DNA from: LMUY01 sp965199105
GTDB lineage: Bacteria > Pseudomonadota > Alphaproteobacteria > Acetobacterales > Acetobacteraceae
Assembly: GCA_965199105.1 (NCBI GenBank)
Contig: CBDAQO010000002.1
Location: 4,402,001-4,466,000 of the forward strand
Direction of reading: 5' to 3'
Length of the DNA: 64,000 nucleotides
A program made the position numbers and the translations under genes. Positions 63,150-64,000 of the stretch are shown here, in pieces (position 1 is the first letter of the stretch; every line of letters starts with the position of its first letter). The notes below the pieces were generated by a model, which ran no database searches, had not been told where the DNA came from, and saw only the letters and a list, made by a program, of their open reading frames with translations.

Positions 63150-64000
63150 CTACAGCAGCTTGGCGGAGCGCATGCAGGCGATCACGGGGGGGAACATCGC
63201 CTTGGTGATCATCATGCCGACCTTGAGCTGGCCGTCCAGCAGCGCGGCCAGCGCCGGGTCGTAGATCACCGGGATGTCGCGGCGGCGGGCCTCCTCCACC
63301 AACTGGCCCGCCATCTCCGCCTTCGCCCGCGCGACGAGGATGGGCACGCCGGCGTCGGGCTGGGCGAAGCGCATGGCGCAGGACACCTCGGCCGAGCGCA
63401 CCACGAACGTCGCGTTGCGCAGCCCGGCGCGCATGCGGGACGAGGCGGATTGGCGCCGCTCCATCTTGTTGTGGCGAATGATCTGCGGGTCGCCGTGCTG
63501 CTCCTTGCGCTCCCGCTTCTGCTCGCTGCGGGTCATCCGCATGTCGCGCTGGAACAGCCAGCGCTGGATGCCGATGTCGCAGGCGCCGATCACCAGGAAC
63601 CCCAGGCAGGCGGCGATCAGGAGCGGCTGCAGCAGCCCTCGCAGCATGGCGGGGGCGCAGGCCAGGCCGCAGGACGGCTCCTCCACCAGCGGCGACAGCG
63701 TTCCGCGTAGTAGCAGGTAGGCGGTGGTGACGGTCAGCGCCAGCTTGGCCAGCGTCTTGACCAGCTCGATGATGTTGCGCAGCGCGAACAACCGCTGGAA
63801 GCCCTCCGCGGGGTTGAGCCGGCTCATCTGTGGCATCAAGGGGTCGAACGCGACCACCAGCCCGCCATTGACCACGATGTTGGTGACGATGCCCGCGGCC
63901 ACCAGCAACAGCAGCAAGGGCCCCAGCAAGCCCGCCGTGGCCAAGAGCACGGGCGACAGCAGCGCAGGCAGGGCCGCCGCGAAGGGCTGGTCCGGCGCCA
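63150..64000 (-). CDS. sctU: Type III secretion switch protein SctU (FlhB family), cut by window edge, without NPTH
   Basis: At least 283 residues; the 5' end lies beyond the window. Membrane spans (LLGPLLLLLVAAGIVTNIVV, LAKLALTVTTAYLLL, LLIAACLGFLVIGACDI) are followed by NPAEGFQRLFALRNIIELVK and the linker KRERKEQHGDPQIIRHNKMERRQ. At the place of the autocleavage motif NPTH the sequence reads RNATFVVRSAEVSCAMRF, so NPTH is SAEV. The end DIPVIYDPALAALLDGQLKVG is the usual SctU-C domain. It is likely the last gene of an operon entering from the right. Confidence 0.88.
   Translation of the reverse strand, partial: APDQPFAAALPALLSPVLLATAGLLGPLLLLLVAAGIVTNIVVNGGLVVAFDPLMPQMSRLNPAEGFQRLFALRNIIELVKTLAKLALTVTTAYLLLRGTLSPLVEEPSCGLACAPAMLRGLLQPLLIAACLGFLVIGACDIGIQRWLFQRDMRMTRSEQKRERKEQHGDPQIIRHNKMERRQSASSRMRAGLRNATFVVRSAEVSCAMRFAQPDAGVPILVARAKAEMAGQLVEEARRRDIPVIYDPALAALLDGQLKVGMMITKAMFPPVIACMRSAKLL

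Overview
The window is high-GC alphaproteobacterial DNA, most likely from a member of the Acetobacteraceae. The basis is the ruvCAB-ybgC-tolQRAB-pal-cpoB-tilS-ftsH-folP-glmM order, an alphaproteobacterial 16S sequence with tRNA-fMet closing the rRNA operon, and the zapA-6S RNA-fau block. The genus cannot be named from the sequence alone.

Layout: (1) 1-19.9 kb is a nearly continuous minus-strand housekeeping block. In transcription order it runs zapA, 6S RNA, fau, ymdB-like, yebC, ruvC, ruvA, ruvB, ybgC, tolQ, tolR, tolA, tolB, pal, cpoB, tilS, ftsH, folP, glmM, thiD, then an Rrf2 regulator and the 5' part of sufB. (2) 19.9-24.1 kb carries class I aldolase, thiE, a DUF1932 dehydrogenase and a divergent ohr/ohrR pair with repeated operator-like sites. 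(3) 24.1-34.55 kb is an accessory defence-type island: a type III-like restriction endonuclease, a GIY-YIG gene broken by an amber codon, a DUF2283 protein, a beta-class Mod methyltransferase, a RelE-like/UvrD helicase fusion and decayed remnants (an FtsH-like 3' fragment and a frameshifted gene). Two palindromic intergenic repeats lie between its genes. (4) 34.6-40.9 kb is a complete rRNA operon on the minus strand (16S, tRNA-Ala, tRNA-Ile, 23S, 5S, tRNA-fMet). The 23S gene is split by an intervening sequence carrying a four-helix-bundle (S23) reading frame that has a nonsense codon. (5) 41.1-54.7 kb carries cysG, a patatin, dps, parE, ssuD/ssuA, a FUSC-DUF1656-HlyD efflux set, an alpha/beta hydrolase, a periplasmic thioredoxin and a CcdA-like protein. 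(6) 54.66-55.78 kb is a scrapyard: a truncated IS481-type transposase, an adhesin fragment and a helix-turn-helix fragment. (7) From 57.5 kb to the right edge lies part of a non-flagellar type III secretion system of rhizobial (Rhc) character: SctV, a Tad/CpaC-like secretin core, a CpaD-like lipoprotein, a TPR lipoprotein, a separate secretin N-terminal-domain protein and SctU. The last is cut by the window edge.

The most unusual material is the type III secretion region, which combines a split secretin, Tad-pilus-like outer-membrane parts and an SctU whose usual NPTH autocleavage motif is replaced. The restriction island with its toxin-like/helicase fusion comes next, followed by the rRNA operon with Ala-Ile spacer order and a decaying 23S intervening sequence. 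All functional assignments come from reading motifs by eye; no database search was run.
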